Assembly: GCF_029211325.2 (NCBI RefSeq)
Contig: NZ_CP135996.1
Span: forward strand, 2,728,001-2,792,000
From: Caproicibacterium argilliputei
GTDB lineage: Bacteria > Bacillota > Clostridia > Oscillospirales > Acutalibacteraceae
DNA: 64,000 nucleotides
Direction of reading: 5' to 3'
Under the pieces are notes generated by a model. It was not told the origin of the DNA and did no database searches. It worked only from the letters and a program-made list of their open reading frames with translations. The translations under genes and the position numbers were made by a program. How positions within the stretch are numbered: the first letter of the stretch is position 1; each line of letters opens with the position of its first letter. Shown here one piece after another: positions 32,709-40,422 of the stretch.

Positions 32709-33217
32709 GGCAAACTCAACTCCAATCCTTCCGGCAGTTCATTCACCCAGCGGATTTTCCCCGGATTTGCCGCTAAAAGCGCTTCGGCAGAAACACCGGC
32801 TTTCTGTGCCGCACTCCACAGGCACTCCCCTGCCTGTACCCGGTAAGTCTGCGGCTGCCCCTCCGGCACTCCCGTTACATGAAACGCAAACCGGTACGCA
32901 ATCCGGTCTTCCCTGGGTGTGCCGTCCAGTGTCAGCGCGGTAAAAACCGCTGTGACCGGCTTCCTGCCCGGCAGGTACAGCGCACCGGCGCCCTCTTTCT
33001 CATAGCACGCACAGAGCGCCTGCCACTGTTCGGCGGCTTCCTTTCCCAGAAATACGCCGCTGCCGGTCACGTTTTGTCCACGCTCCCCCAGTTCCTGCAG
33101 CACTTCCCCACTTTCAGGCTGCTGCAGCACCTGCGTATACTTTTCCTGTTCCATACACAACGTATCAGGCAGCCGCGGCCACGAAAACGTTTTATAGCCC
33201 ATAAACAGCTGCATCAT
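32705..33217 (-). CDS. LysM-containing phage tail protein (XkdP type)
   Basis: 170 residues. The last 45 residues form a LysM repeat (T-Y-R-V-Q-A-G-E-C-L-W-S-A-A near residue 123 to the end). The N-terminal part has G-Y-K-T-F-S-W-P and resembles tail terminator/initiator-type proteins found just after the tape measure in PBSX-like operons. Here no tape measure precedes it; the 30-residue ORF does, coupled by a stop-start overlap (33214-33217). Confidence 0.75.
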   Translation of the reverse strand: MMQLFMGYKTFSWPRLPDTLCMEQEKYTQVLQQPESGEVLQELGERGQNVTGSGVFLGKEAAEQWQALCACYEKEGAGALYLPGRKPVTAVFTALTLDGTPREDRIAYRFAFHVTGVPEGQPQTYRVQAGECLWSAAQKAGVSAEALLAANPGKIRWVNELPEGLELSLP

Positions 33218-33306
33218 ATTTCCACCAACGGATGCGGGTACCGCAGGCTTTCCTGCTCCAAAGCACTGCTCAACCGTTCCTGCGGTGTCTGTAATGTTTC
33301 ATCCAT
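33214..33306 (-). CDS. 30-residue ORF at the position of the missing tail-shaft genes
   Basis: A frame of 30 codons begins with ATG at 33306 behind a strong GGGGAGGTGAG and ends in TGA overlapping the LysM-gene ATG. The peptide is polar: Asp/Glu/Gln-rich at the start, with Pro-His-Pro near the end. It fills exactly the place where sheath, tube, chaperone and tape-measure genes stand in PBSX. No family recognised. It may be a leader for coupling or the scar of the missing module. Confidence 0.55.
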   Translation of the reverse strand: MDETLQTPQERLSSALEQESLRYPHPLVEI

Positions 33307-33311
33307 CCGCC

Positions 33312-33596
33312 TCACCTCCCCCAGCCGTCCTGCTGTTCCAGCACCGCCCAGGTATACAGCCGTTCGCCGCCGGCAAACACTCCGTCACAGCGCAGGACTG
33401 TATAAAAGTGCCCTTCGCACGCAATTGTTTCCCCCACCTGCGGGCAAAACGTGTGCGGTGCCGTCATTCGGTAGCGGTTGTCCTCCTGTTCTTCGTCCCG
33501 CAGCGGCCGCAGCAGAATGTGTGCCTGCTGTTCGCCGCAGGACGCCTCGCTGCCGTAGCGGACAAGCAGGTCTGCAACCAGTGCCGCCCGCGTCAT
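33312..33596 (-). CDS. Phage head-closure-like protein
   Basis: 94 residues, coupled to the preceding connector by ATGA overlap (33593-33596). Small beta-rich protein with F-C-P-Q-V-G-E-T-I-A-C-E-G-H-F-Y-T-V-L, fitting the XkdI/head-tail joining class by size, sequence character and position after the first connector. Specific identification is weak. Confidence 0.55.
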   Translation of the reverse strand: MTRAALVADLLVRYGSEASCGEQQAHILLRPLRDEEQEDNRYRMTAPHTFCPQVGETIACEGHFYTVLRCDGVFAGGERLYTWAVLEQQDGWGR

Positions 33597-33928
33597 GAAA
33601 TCCTCCGGAAGACAAATGCTTCATCGTGCAGATACGGCGCCGCTGCAGCCAGTGCGTCCCGCCAGATCTGATGGGCGCCCTCTCGTGTGTTTCCCCCGGC
33701 AAACCGGACTTCCCCCGCTGTAAAATCGCCGTCTACCTCGGTCAGCGTCAGCTGCCAATTTACCAATGCCGCCGCAGCCGCCTCCAGCAGACTGTCGCCT
33801 CCCAACTGTCTGCGCTGTGCCTCCAGCCGTTCCATCGCATCCTGCACCAACGGCAGATAATCCGTTTCCTGCTGCGCCGTCACGGCTCTGAGCAGCCGCA
33901 GCCTGGTCCATACATTTTCTGTTTTCAT
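33593..33928 (-). CDS. Phage head-tail connector-like protein
   Basis: 111 residues from the ATG at 33928 (GGAGG nine bases upstream). Helical N-terminal part with W-T-R-L-R-L-L-R and a repeated Leu/Ala pattern, like gp6/XkdH connectors that follow the capsid gene. The call rests on size, fold look and position. 61 bases separate it from the capsid gene. Confidence 0.55.
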   Translation of the reverse strand: MKTENVWTRLRLLRAVTAQQETDYLPLVQDAMERLEAQRRQLGGDSLLEAAAAALVNWQLTLTEVDGDFTAGEVRFAGGNTREGAHQIWRDALAAAAPYLHDEAFVFRRIS

Positions 33929-33989
33929 AGTATCCTCCAAACGCCCGCCCCTGCCCCGCAGCCAAGCTGCCTCTTTCTCTGCTTCGGCT

Positions 33990-34997
33990 TTAAGCAGCGC
34001 AGTTCAACACTTTCACTGCGCCGTTGAAGATTTTTGTGAAGCCCGCAATCGTGCTGATGGTTGCACGTTCCAGCTGCCGGTCAATCAGTTTGTCATATTC
34101 GGTCTGCACATCGCCTGCCTGCACCATTTCCAGCGCGCAGGTACGGTCAATGCCAATCAGCTTGCCGTCCGGCACATCCGGCACGTGCAGAAGCTGCGCC
34201 CCCATCGGGGCCACCAGCCGGCCGGTGCCTTGAAAGTTCAGTCCTGCCTGTGCGTCACGCATTTCCGCAAGCCCCAGTACCTGCTGCACTGCCGCAGTGC
34301 CGCCCAACAGACCGTTCATACGGTAAGGCGTCAGCTTGCCCCAAAGCTGCAGCAGACCCGCATAGGTCACCCCTTTTTCAGCAGTCAGTTCCTCTGCCTG
34401 ATCCTTGCCGTCATCTCCGTGCAGCAGCACCTGCACCGCATCGCCCATCTGCATCCGCGCAATGTACGCGCCAATCTGCCGCAGAGTTACGGTAAACAGA
34501 TCCAGCCGCTGAAAGCGCAGTGCCTCGTAGCTTGCCACCAACATCCGCCCGCGCTTGTGCAAATGCACCAGATGATCCTGCGTGCGCACCACTGTCTGCG
34601 GTACTGCAGTTCCTTCCGCCACCAGTTTCAGTTCCTTTTCTGCCTCCAGCGGCGTGCTGGTGATGGTCCGGTAATCCATCCCCTCCACCTGCGTTGTCGT
34701 TGCAACCAGACTCGGCAGCAGGTTTTCCTGCTCCATTCCCTGCCGCACCGCGCGGCAAACATATTCCGGAAACAGCGCGGCACTTTCTCCGGTTTGAAAG
34801 AATTTTTCCACACGGTCACTGCCGCGCCCATTCACATGAATATCAAAGCGCTTGAGCTGGCGCTGGTAGGCATCCAGTTCCTCCAACGGTGTTCCACGGT
34901 AATTCTCTGAACGGTCCAGGCTCTCCAGAACCGCAGAAAAACTTTTTCCCGTACCGTACATACCCTTTTCCAAATGCAGGTTCTCATAAAATGCCAT
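33990..34997 (-). CDS. Phage major capsid protein
   Basis: 335 residues beginning M-A-F-Y-E-N-L-H-L-E-K-G-M-Y, a common N-terminus for XkdG-like capsid proteins of PBSX-type phages; AAGGAGGAG precedes the ATG. The middle contains the expected E-loop/P-domain-like region and the C-terminus ends in a helix-strand pair. It would assemble the icosahedral head. There is no internal stop or shift. Confidence 0.8.
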   Translation of the reverse strand: MAFYENLHLEKGMYGTGKSFSAVLESLDRSENYRGTPLEELDAYQRQLKRFDIHVNGRGSDRVEKFFQTGESAALFPEYVCRAVRQGMEQENLLPSLVATTTQVEGMDYRTITSTPLEAEKELKLVAEGTAVPQTVVRTQDHLVHLHKRGRMLVASYEALRFQRLDLFTVTLRQIGAYIARMQMGDAVQVLLHGDDGKDQAEELTAEKGVTYAGLLQLWGKLTPYRMNGLLGGTAAVQQVLGLAEMRDAQAGLNFQGTGRLVAPMGAQLLHVPDVPDGKLIGIDRTCALEMVQAGDVQTEYDKLIDRQLERATISTIAGFTKIFNGAVKVLNCAA

Positions 34998-35011
34998 ATT
35001 TTTACTCCTCC

Positions 35012-35350
35012 TTACAGAATAAATCCAACGTGTGTGCTGTCAGCATCCACCACCAGACGCTTCACGCCGTCTGTACCGGCTGCAGCGGCCTGTACGCTGC
35101 CGTCTGTTCCCGCGGTGAAAACCTGATACCCCACTGCCGGCTGATTGCCGCTGTACGGCAGCGAAACATAGCCACTCAGCTGAACAGCAGCATAGCCGTC
35201 CCGCCACGAAAGCGCAACACCGCAGAATGCACCGTCCGCCGCCGCAACCACACCGCTTTCCGTTACCATCACCGGTGTTCCGGCGGCAATTTGTTTTTCG
35301 CAGCGAAAAGTCGCCGCATTTTCCGCGAATCCGTTCATAGCTGTGTCCAT
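35012..35350 (-). CDS. Capsid decoration-like protein
   Basis: 112 residues, Gly/Ala/Val-rich and beta, directly upstream of the capsid gene with 14 bases between. The pattern G-T-P-V-M-V-T-E-S-G and later F-C-G-V-A-L-S fits DUF2190/head-decoration proteins that bind the capsid outside. A promoter candidate lies just upstream (35392-35420), so decoration and capsid genes may be expressed more strongly than terminase and portal. Confidence 0.65.
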   Translation of the reverse strand: MDTAMNGFAENAATFRCEKQIAAGTPVMVTESGVVAAADGAFCGVALSWRDGYAAVQLSGYVSLPYSGNQPAVGYQVFTAGTDGSVQAAAAGTDGVKRLVVDADSTHVGFIL

Positions 35351-35391
35351 AAAATTCCCTCCTGTATAAATATAAAAAATATTACCATACG

Positions 35392-35420
35392 TTTATATCC
35401 GTGCCTATTCTGTACCACAA
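35392..35420 (-). promoter_or_regulatory. Candidate promoter for decoration and capsid genes
   Basis: On the minus strand -35 TTGTGG (35415-35420) and -10 TATAAA (35392-35397) are 17 bases apart, 42 bases before the decoration ATG, followed by AT-rich DNA. Confidence 0.45.
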
Positions 35421-35431
35421 GGCAGTTACAC

Positions 35432-35526
35432 TCGAAGCGCCAACTTCGCCCTGACGCAGATTGCTAAAGAAGCGGGCACACTCCCCGTGAGCTTCAGCAC
35501 ACCGCCGCGGGGGCTCCCCGCGCTTT
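35432..35526 (+). repeat. Dispersed intergenic repeat, copy A
   Basis: About 90% identical by eye to copy B at 35564-35660: same TCGAAGCGC start, ACTTCGCCCTGACGCAGATT, CCCCGTGAGCTTCAGCACA and the GCGGGG-GCT-CCCCGC hairpin end. Together with copy B it forms a direct tandem with a period of 132 bases. Confidence 0.85.
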
Positions 35527-35563
35527 CCCGGGCATTCGCAAAAAGCAACGAAAAGCGATGTTT

Positions 35564-35660
35564 TCGAAGCGCTAACTTCGCCCTGACGCAGATTGCTAAA
35601 GAAGCAGGAGTGCGCCCCGTGAGCTTCAGCACACCGCCCGCGGGGGCTCCCCGCGCTTCA
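35564..35660 (+). repeat. Dispersed intergenic repeat, copy B
   Basis: Tandem partner of copy A. The end forms a perfect GCGGGG/CCCCGC hairpin with a 3-base loop. Both copies are related to the one at 22146-22240 in the arginine operon 13 kb away, which shows the repeat is dispersed and not phage-specific. Confidence 0.85.
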
Positions 35661-35680
35661 GTGCACCGACTGTGGGGGGC

Positions 35681-36553
35681 TTAGATGCGAAAACTTTCAT
35701 CCGCCCCTGTGCGCTGCTTTTCCACCGCCAGCTGCGGCTGCAGCGGCACCACACTCCCGGCAGCCCGCCGCAGTCCTTTCACCACTTGCTCCAGTTCTTC
35801 CGGTGAAAGTCCTTCCGCCATTCTCTGTGCCGTCTGCGCCGTCACGCCCGGACAGGTAATTGAAAAATATTTCGCCGTTTCCTGCAGCATTCGCGCTTTC
35901 CACCGCCTGCCCCATTCTGCATCCTCTGCTTTTACAGACGATTCCTGCGTGTGGCAGCTCTTGGTTACGCCTGCCTCCCGCTGCGCCGGAACCGCAACAA
36001 AGCTCCACTCATACGCATCCTGTGGGTCTCCCAGTATCGTGCAGCAAGGTTGCCCGCCGTAGATTTCTCCGCTGCGGTGCCCGCAGTCTTTTTCCCGCCG
36101 GTCTGTTCCGCAGACAGAGCACACCGCACTGCCCATACTGCACCCCACGCTGACTTCCTTCTTAATGCCGCTGTCAATCTCCAGAATCAAGTCCTCGTTG
36201 CCCTGCGTCCGCGGCATATACGCCTTGGCCACCAACCGCGTATATGGCTCCCCGCAGGAAGTTCGGCGGCTCTGGTCGGTTTCCACCGCTGTGTCATAGA
36301 TTCGCGCACTCTGCGTTTTTGCGTCCATGCTGTGGTTAAAAATTCCGCTTTTTCCCAAAAATAAATCTGCCAAACCGTACAGTGCCTGCGTAGAAAAGCG
36401 TTCGCCGTCCCGGTCAATCTCATTGTCGCACAGCGCAACCTTGAACGTGTACACTTCCTCTGCCGTAAACGGTCTGCGGGTCAGGTGGTTGATCTTTTCC
36501 AAATCCTCCTGTTCTGGCCGCACCGCACTTTTCAGTACATATCCGCTCTGCAT
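35681..36553 (-). CDS. Phage prohead protease-like protein (XkdF-like)
   Basis: 290 residues from the ATG at 36553. An N-terminal segment with V-A-L-C-D-N-E-I-D-R-D-G-E-R-F and later H-S-M-D and S-V-G-C-S-M-G resembles HK97-like/XkdF head maturation proteases. A cluster of cysteines (C-S-V-C ... D-C-G-H) near residues 145-165 suggests a small metal-binding insert. The C-terminal 80 residues are helical, possibly scaffold-like. It starts 13 bases after the portal gene. Confidence 0.65.
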   Translation of the reverse strand: MQSGYVLKSAVRPEQEDLEKINHLTRRPFTAEEVYTFKVALCDNEIDRDGERFSTQALYGLADLFLGKSGIFNHSMDAKTQSARIYDTAVETDQSRRTSCGEPYTRLVAKAYMPRTQGNEDLILEIDSGIKKEVSVGCSMGSAVCSVCGTDRREKDCGHRSGEIYGGQPCCTILGDPQDAYEWSFVAVPAQREAGVTKSCHTQESSVKAEDAEWGRRWKARMLQETAKYFSITCPGVTAQTAQRMAEGLSPEELEQVVKGLRRAAGSVVPLQPQLAVEKQRTGADESFRI

Positions 36554-36566
36554 TTTCTCTCTCCTC

Positions 36567-37703
36567 TCACAGTTCCCGGCGCAGCTTCTCTGTCTGCACC
36601 TGTACCAACTCCGCCTGCGCATTGGTCAGGCTTGCGTTCGCCATTTCCGTTTTGTCCTGCAGGGTAACGTCATTCCACACAATGTCAAATGGCATACTGT
36701 TCCCGTCCAGCCGCATCCACAGCGCGCAGATTTTGTCAATCACCGGATTCAGCAGCCTGCGGTACGCCTCCAGTTCACTGGTCAAAATATCCGACTGCTG
36801 GCTGCTCATGCGCTCGGTGCTGGACCAGGAAATCCCCAACAAAAACGGTGGCACACCCAGTTTCGCCACAATCTGCTCCAGCATCTGCCGCACCGGCACT
36901 TCGCTGTTTAAAATCTGGTTGTCCGCACCAATCGCTTTGATTTCCACATCCCCAACCGCCACAAAGTCGCTTCTGCTGTTCGGACGCATCGCGCGGCTCC
37001 ACTCCTGCGCCATCTGCTGCGCGTGCTCGGCGGCAAAGGCACGGTCTTCCTCGCCGGGTCGGCAGGTCACCGCAAAGCGGACGTTCCCCACACGCTCCCA
37101 GTTCACACCGATGGTATGAAAAATCTGAACCAGAATGTCACTGACAAAGGAAAGCCCCTGCAGAACGCTTGTCCCCTTTGCGCTGCCCGGCGCCGGATTC
37201 AGCGCCGTGTGAAACACCAGTTCCGGATAGCGCACCGCTTCGCTGCCGCCCGCACAGCGCCGCCGCACTTCAATTTCCAGCGGTGACTTCACCCGCAGTT
37301 CCACATCTGACAGCGCAGCATTGTACAGCGCTTTTAATTCTCCGTTCTGTACCACAGCCTCCCCCACCGCATTGCCGTAGGTCAGCAGTTGATCCAAATA
37401 CGCCGTAATAAAGGAAAAGATTCCCGAACTGCCCGCGCCGACCGGCACCGTGTGCAAGAAAGTGTTCAGTCTGTCCTGCACGGCGCGGTCACCGCACTCC
37501 ACATGAAACTTTCCAATCAGCCGTACCAGCTTGTCCAGCGCCGCGTCAATCATTGGCACCGCTTCGCGCAGCTGCCGGTACAGCCGCAGTTCCCCCGCAT
37601 TCAGCGGTACATACTGCTGTACCGCTGAAAAAGGCAGTTCCGCCGCCCTGGTCTGTACAGCCAGGGCGCTTACCGCCGTTTGCTTTTTCTTCCACTTTCG
37701 CAT
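36567..37703 (-). CDS. Phage portal protein
   Basis: 378 residues. R-L-Y-R-Q-L-R-E-A-V-P-M-I-D-A-A-L near the N-terminus, a central Y-G-N-A-V-G-E-A-V-V and the late K-L-G-V-P-P-F-L-L-G-I-S-W-S segment are typical of portals of PBSX/HK97 type. Portals form the dodecameric ring for DNA entry and terminase docking. GGGAGG lies before the ATG. The length is slightly short for XkdE (about 500), but no break is seen. Confidence 0.8.
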   Translation of the reverse strand: MRKWKKKQTAVSALAVQTRAAELPFSAVQQYVPLNAGELRLYRQLREAVPMIDAALDKLVRLIGKFHVECGDRAVQDRLNTFLHTVPVGAGSSGIFSFITAYLDQLLTYGNAVGEAVVQNGELKALYNAALSDVELRVKSPLEIEVRRRCAGGSEAVRYPELVFHTALNPAPGSAKGTSVLQGLSFVSDILVQIFHTIGVNWERVGNVRFAVTCRPGEEDRAFAAEHAQQMAQEWSRAMRPNSRSDFVAVGDVEIKAIGADNQILNSEVPVRQMLEQIVAKLGVPPFLLGISWSSTERMSSQQSDILTSELEAYRRLLNPVIDKICALWMRLDGNSMPFDIVWNDVTLQDKTEMANASLTNAQAELVQVQTEKLRREL

Positions 37704-37718
37704 AAATTCCTCCCGCTT

Positions 37719-38948
37719 TTACGATTCGCGCACCGCCAACGCCGCCGCAAAGCCACCGCTTCCGGTCAGCACCGTAGAAACAAAGTACCGCAGGTCGTCC
37801 ATTGCGTGGTCATTTTCCTTCACCGGCGCTTCCTTTCCATCCTGCCAGCGGTACAGAGAAAACTCCCGCCAGGTATCCCCGCAGTTCCGACAAATGCGCA
37901 CCCGGCCTTCCTTCAGCGCCAATCCTGTACGGCGGATGCCCTGCAGCACATCGTTGCGTGCCGGCGTCACTGGGAACCGGCCGTGCCGCCGTATCGTTTC
38001 CATGAAGCTTGCCGCCGACGGGTCTGCCACGACACGGGAAATGCGCTTACCGCGGCACAGATCCTCCAGTCCGCGGTAATGCTCTTCGTCCGTGCGTGGT
38101 CCGTTTTTCCTGCCGTCATAGTAGTATTCGTCCACCCGATACCAAACGGCTCCGCACCGTCCCCACAGACCGAACGAACTCGGATTCTGCGTGCCGTAAT
38201 CGCAGCTGACCGCATATTCTTCGCAGCTCGTCGGCACATCCGCCGCCATTCCGCTGTTCATAAACGGATAGATAAGCCCCTCTGCCGCCACCCATTTCCC
38301 CAGCACATACCGCTCATAAAATGTACCGGTGTACAAATTCCGGTAGCGCGCCTTCACTTTTTCAGAAAGACCCGGATTGTCCTCCATGGTAAAGTGCAGG
38401 TACCGTGCATTTTTCCGCGCCGCGCCCAGAATCCATTCCCGGTAAAACCAGTGTTCGGGATTTTCTGGATTGCAGTTAAACCAGAAGCGGCTGCCCTCCA
38501 CGCTGCAGCGCGCCAGTGCCTGCTCCACAAACTCCTGCGGCATCAGCGCCGCCTCGTCAAACAGCACGCCTGCCAGCGTAATGCCCTGAATCAGCGCGGC
38601 GCTTCCCGCATCCCGCCCGCCAAATAAGTAAAAGCGGTTGCAGTACCGTCCGGCTGTCACCCGCAGCAGGCTTTCTCCGGCTTTCAGTTCCCAGTGGAAT
38701 CCTGCCGCAGTCAGCGCCGGCAGCAGTGTTGTAATCAGGTTGCGCCGCAGCGAACGCACGGTTTTGCCGCAAATTGCAAAGCTGCGTTCCCGAAAGCACG
38801 CCATCGCCCAGCAGACAAAGCCCAACCCCATGCACAGCGTTTTGCCGCTGCGCACCGCGCCGTCACAGATCAGCGCGTCAAATCCCGCATCCGCACTTCC
38901 CGGGCACCACCAGGTCATCGCACGCAGCTGCTTTTCGCTAAACCGCAT
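37719..38948 (-). CDS. Phage terminase large subunit (PBSX/XtmB family)
   Basis: 409 residues. Walker A G-A-V-R-S-G-K-T at 30-37, Walker B/coupling V-L-F-D-E-A-A, then the motif F-N-C-N-P-E-N-P-E-H-W-F typical of this family and a C-terminal nuclease part with conserved acidic residues (C-D-Y-G and later V-V-A-D-P-S). It packages DNA into the head. The start overlaps the small subunit gene by 11 bases. Confidence 0.92.
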   Translation of the reverse strand: MRFSEKQLRAMTWWCPGSADAGFDALICDGAVRSGKTLCMGLGFVCWAMACFRERSFAICGKTVRSLRRNLITTLLPALTAAGFHWELKAGESLLRVTAGRYCNRFYLFGGRDAGSAALIQGITLAGVLFDEAALMPQEFVEQALARCSVEGSRFWFNCNPENPEHWFYREWILGAARKNARYLHFTMEDNPGLSEKVKARYRNLYTGTFYERYVLGKWVAAEGLIYPFMNSGMAADVPTSCEEYAVSCDYGTQNPSSFGLWGRCGAVWYRVDEYYYDGRKNGPRTDEEHYRGLEDLCRGKRISRVVADPSAASFMETIRRHGRFPVTPARNDVLQGIRRTGLALKEGRVRICRNCGDTWREFSLYRWQDGKEAPVKENDHAMDDLRYFVSTVLTGSGGFAAALAVRES

Positions 38949-39243
38949 CGCCGCCGCCCCGTCCGACTTCTTTTACCGCCTGCGCCGATTGGTTCAGTGC
39001 CGCAAACAGCGGCTGCACGCTTTCCTCTCCGCCGAGCTGCGCCAGCATCTGCGCGGCTTTCAGCCGGTCTGCAAATTTGATTTCCACACCCTTGTCGCTC
39101 CGCTTCACCTCCGCTACACAGTACAGGTCCAGCTTCCGCAGACACTCCGGCTCCTGCGGTTCAAACAGCAGCCGCACCGCATCGTTAATCCGGCCGCGCG
39201 CCAGCCTTCTGCAAACCTGCAGCGCTTCCTTGCGTGTATCCAT
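38938..39243 (-). CDS. Phage terminase small subunit-like protein
   Basis: 101 residues from the ATG at 39243 (GGGGGAG upstream). Mostly helical with D-R-L-K-A-A-Q-M-L-A-Q-L-G near the C-terminus, as in XtmA-like and other small terminases that recognise packaging DNA. It directly precedes and overlaps the large subunit. It lacks an obvious N-terminal helix-turn-helix, so it is shorter than XtmA. Confidence 0.65.
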   Translation of the reverse strand: MDTRKEALQVCRRLARGRINDAVRLLFEPQEPECLRKLDLYCVAEVKRSDKGVEIKFADRLKAAQMLAQLGGEESVQPLFAALNQSAQAVKEVGRGGGDAV

Positions 39244-39403
39244 CTGCTCCCCCATTTCTGCAGGCGGTTTTGTCGGCCTGCAGTCCTCCGTATGTCAGCC
39301 GCATAAATTTGCTTCAAGAGGCGAATTTTAAAAAAGTATTCAAATTTTTTGTGCTTATGTAATTTTCAATACTATATAAATTCATTTTTATTACTTTTAA
39401 TGC

Positions 39404-39432
39404 TTGCATTTTAGGAAAGCAAATGGTACCAT
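39404..39432 (+). promoter_or_regulatory. Candidate promoter of the degV gene
   Basis: -35 TTGCAT (39404-39409) and -10 TACCAT (39427-39432) are 17 bases apart in AT-rich DNA, 38 bases before the degV start. Confidence 0.45.
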
Positions 39433-39470
39433 AAGAGAAACAGAAACCATAGATTTTGGAGGAGCACACT

Positions 39471-40343
39471 ATGAGCGATTTCGTCATTCTCACCGACTCC
39501 AGCTGTGACCTTCCGGCAGAGCTGGCACAGGCGCTGCACGTTACGGTTTTGCCGCTGACTTTCCGGCTGAATGGAAAAGAGTATAAAAATTTGCTGGACG
39601 GCAGCAACCTGTCGTTCGAGGAATTTTACCTGCACATCCGCAGCGGTGTTCCCTGCACCACCAATGCAGTCAATGTGGAAGATTTCAAAGCCGCCATCGA
39701 GCTGATTCTGCAAAGCGGCAAAGATGTGCTGTGCGTTTGCTTTTCCTCCGGCCTTTCCGCCACCTATAACGCCGCCAAAATTGCCTGCGAAGAGCTGGCG
39801 CCCCAGTATCCGCAGCGCCAGCTGCGGGCGGTAGATACGTTGGCAGCATCCCTCGGGCAGGGGCTGCTGGTTTACTACGCCGCGCAAAAGCAGAAAAAGG
39901 GCGAGTCCCTGCAGGCTGTCGCAGACTGGCTGGAAGAAAACAAGCTGCACTTGTGTCATTGGTTCACCGTGGATGACCTGCAGCACCTCAAGCGCGGTGG
40001 GCGCATCAGCTCCGCCACCGCCCTCTTTGGCACCATGCTTGGCATTAAGCCGGTCATGCATATGGATAACGACGGCCATCTGGTCAATGTCAGCAAAGCG
40101 CGCGGCCGCCGCGCCGCTCTGGATGCTTTGGTTGACCACATGGAGCAAACCGCCCTGCAGCCGCAGCAGCAGGTGGTTTTTATCAGCCACGCGGATTCCC
40201 GCGCGGATGCTGAATATGTTGCCCAGCAAATCAAAGAACGCATCGGCGTTAAGGAAGTTCTCATCAATTACGTTGGGCCGGTCATCGGCGCGCACGCGGG
40301 TCCCGGCACCATTGCACTCTTTTTCCTCGGCACCGAACGCTGA
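39471..40343 (+). CDS. DegV-family fatty-acid-binding protein
   Basis: 290 residues from the ATG at 39471 (GGAGGAG upstream). The N-terminal V-I-L-T-D-S-S-C-D-L-P and the G-G-R-I-S-S segment near residue 175 are DegV hallmarks. FakB/DegV proteins bind a fatty acid for phosphorylation by FakA, feeding exogenous fatty acids into phospholipid synthesis; no fakA is nearby. It is a single-gene unit ended by a hairpin. Confidence 0.93.
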   Translation: MSDFVILTDSSCDLPAELAQALHVTVLPLTFRLNGKEYKNLLDGSNLSFEEFYLHIRSGVPCTTNAVNVEDFKAAIELILQSGKDVLCVCFSSGLSATYNAAKIACEELAPQYPQRQLRAVDTLAASLGQGLLVYYAAQKQKKGESLQAVADWLEENKLHLCHWFTVDDLQHLKRGGRISSATALFGTMLGIKPVMHMDNDGHLVNVSKARGRRAALDALVDHMEQTALQPQQQVVFISHADSRADAEYVAQQIKERIGVKEVLINYVGPVIGAHAGPGTIALFFLGTER

Positions 40344-40352
40344 AACAAGCAC

Positions 40353-40392
40353 AAAACGCGCAGGCGAGTGGAGCGATTCGCCTGCGCGTTTT
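40353..40392 (+). terminator. Terminator after degV
   Basis: A perfect 15-bp stem (40353-40367 with 40378-40392), 10-base loop, and a T-rich 3' end. The next start (40423) is 30 bases on. Confidence 0.75.
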
Positions 40393-40422
40393 CTATTCCG
40401 CACATCAGAAAGGAAACCAAGC

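Larger units (their letters stand above)
35351..35680. other. Non-coding gap in the phage cluster holding a promoter and a tandem repeat
   Basis: These 330 bases separate the protease-like and decoration genes, whereas other gaps in the cluster are mostly under 70 bases. They contain a sigmaA-like promoter near 35392-35420 and two copies of the dispersed repeat (35432-35526 and 35564-35660), separated by a short stretch. Reading frames across the repeats exist but look like repeat shadows without good starts. Confidence 0.65.
28939..39243 (-). mobile_element. Compact PBSX-like phage cluster lacking tail-shaft, lysis and integration genes
   Basis: Sixteen consecutive minus-strand genes read, in order: small and large terminase, portal, protease-like, decoration, major capsid, two connectors, a 30-residue ORF, LysM protein, hub, spike-like, gp25-like, gpJ-like, DUF2313-like and fibre-like. 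This matches the xtm/xkd order of defective phage PBSX with xkdJ-xkdO and everything after the fibre missing. All frames are intact. It lies between hflX and degV with no visible att sites. Confidence 0.85.

Noticed and set aside
35432..35660. Possible CRISPR array because of repeated units
   Set aside because: Only two long units of about 95 bases, 132 apart, with no short repeat-spacer pattern and no cas genes.
35426..35684. Short frames on both strands across the tandem repeat, with internally repeated peptides
   Set aside because: The peptide repeats simply mirror the DNA repeat; no start signals, so treated as repeat shadows.
28939..39243. R-type tailocin
   Set aside because: Tailocins keep sheath and tube and lose capsid and terminase; this cluster shows the opposite pattern.
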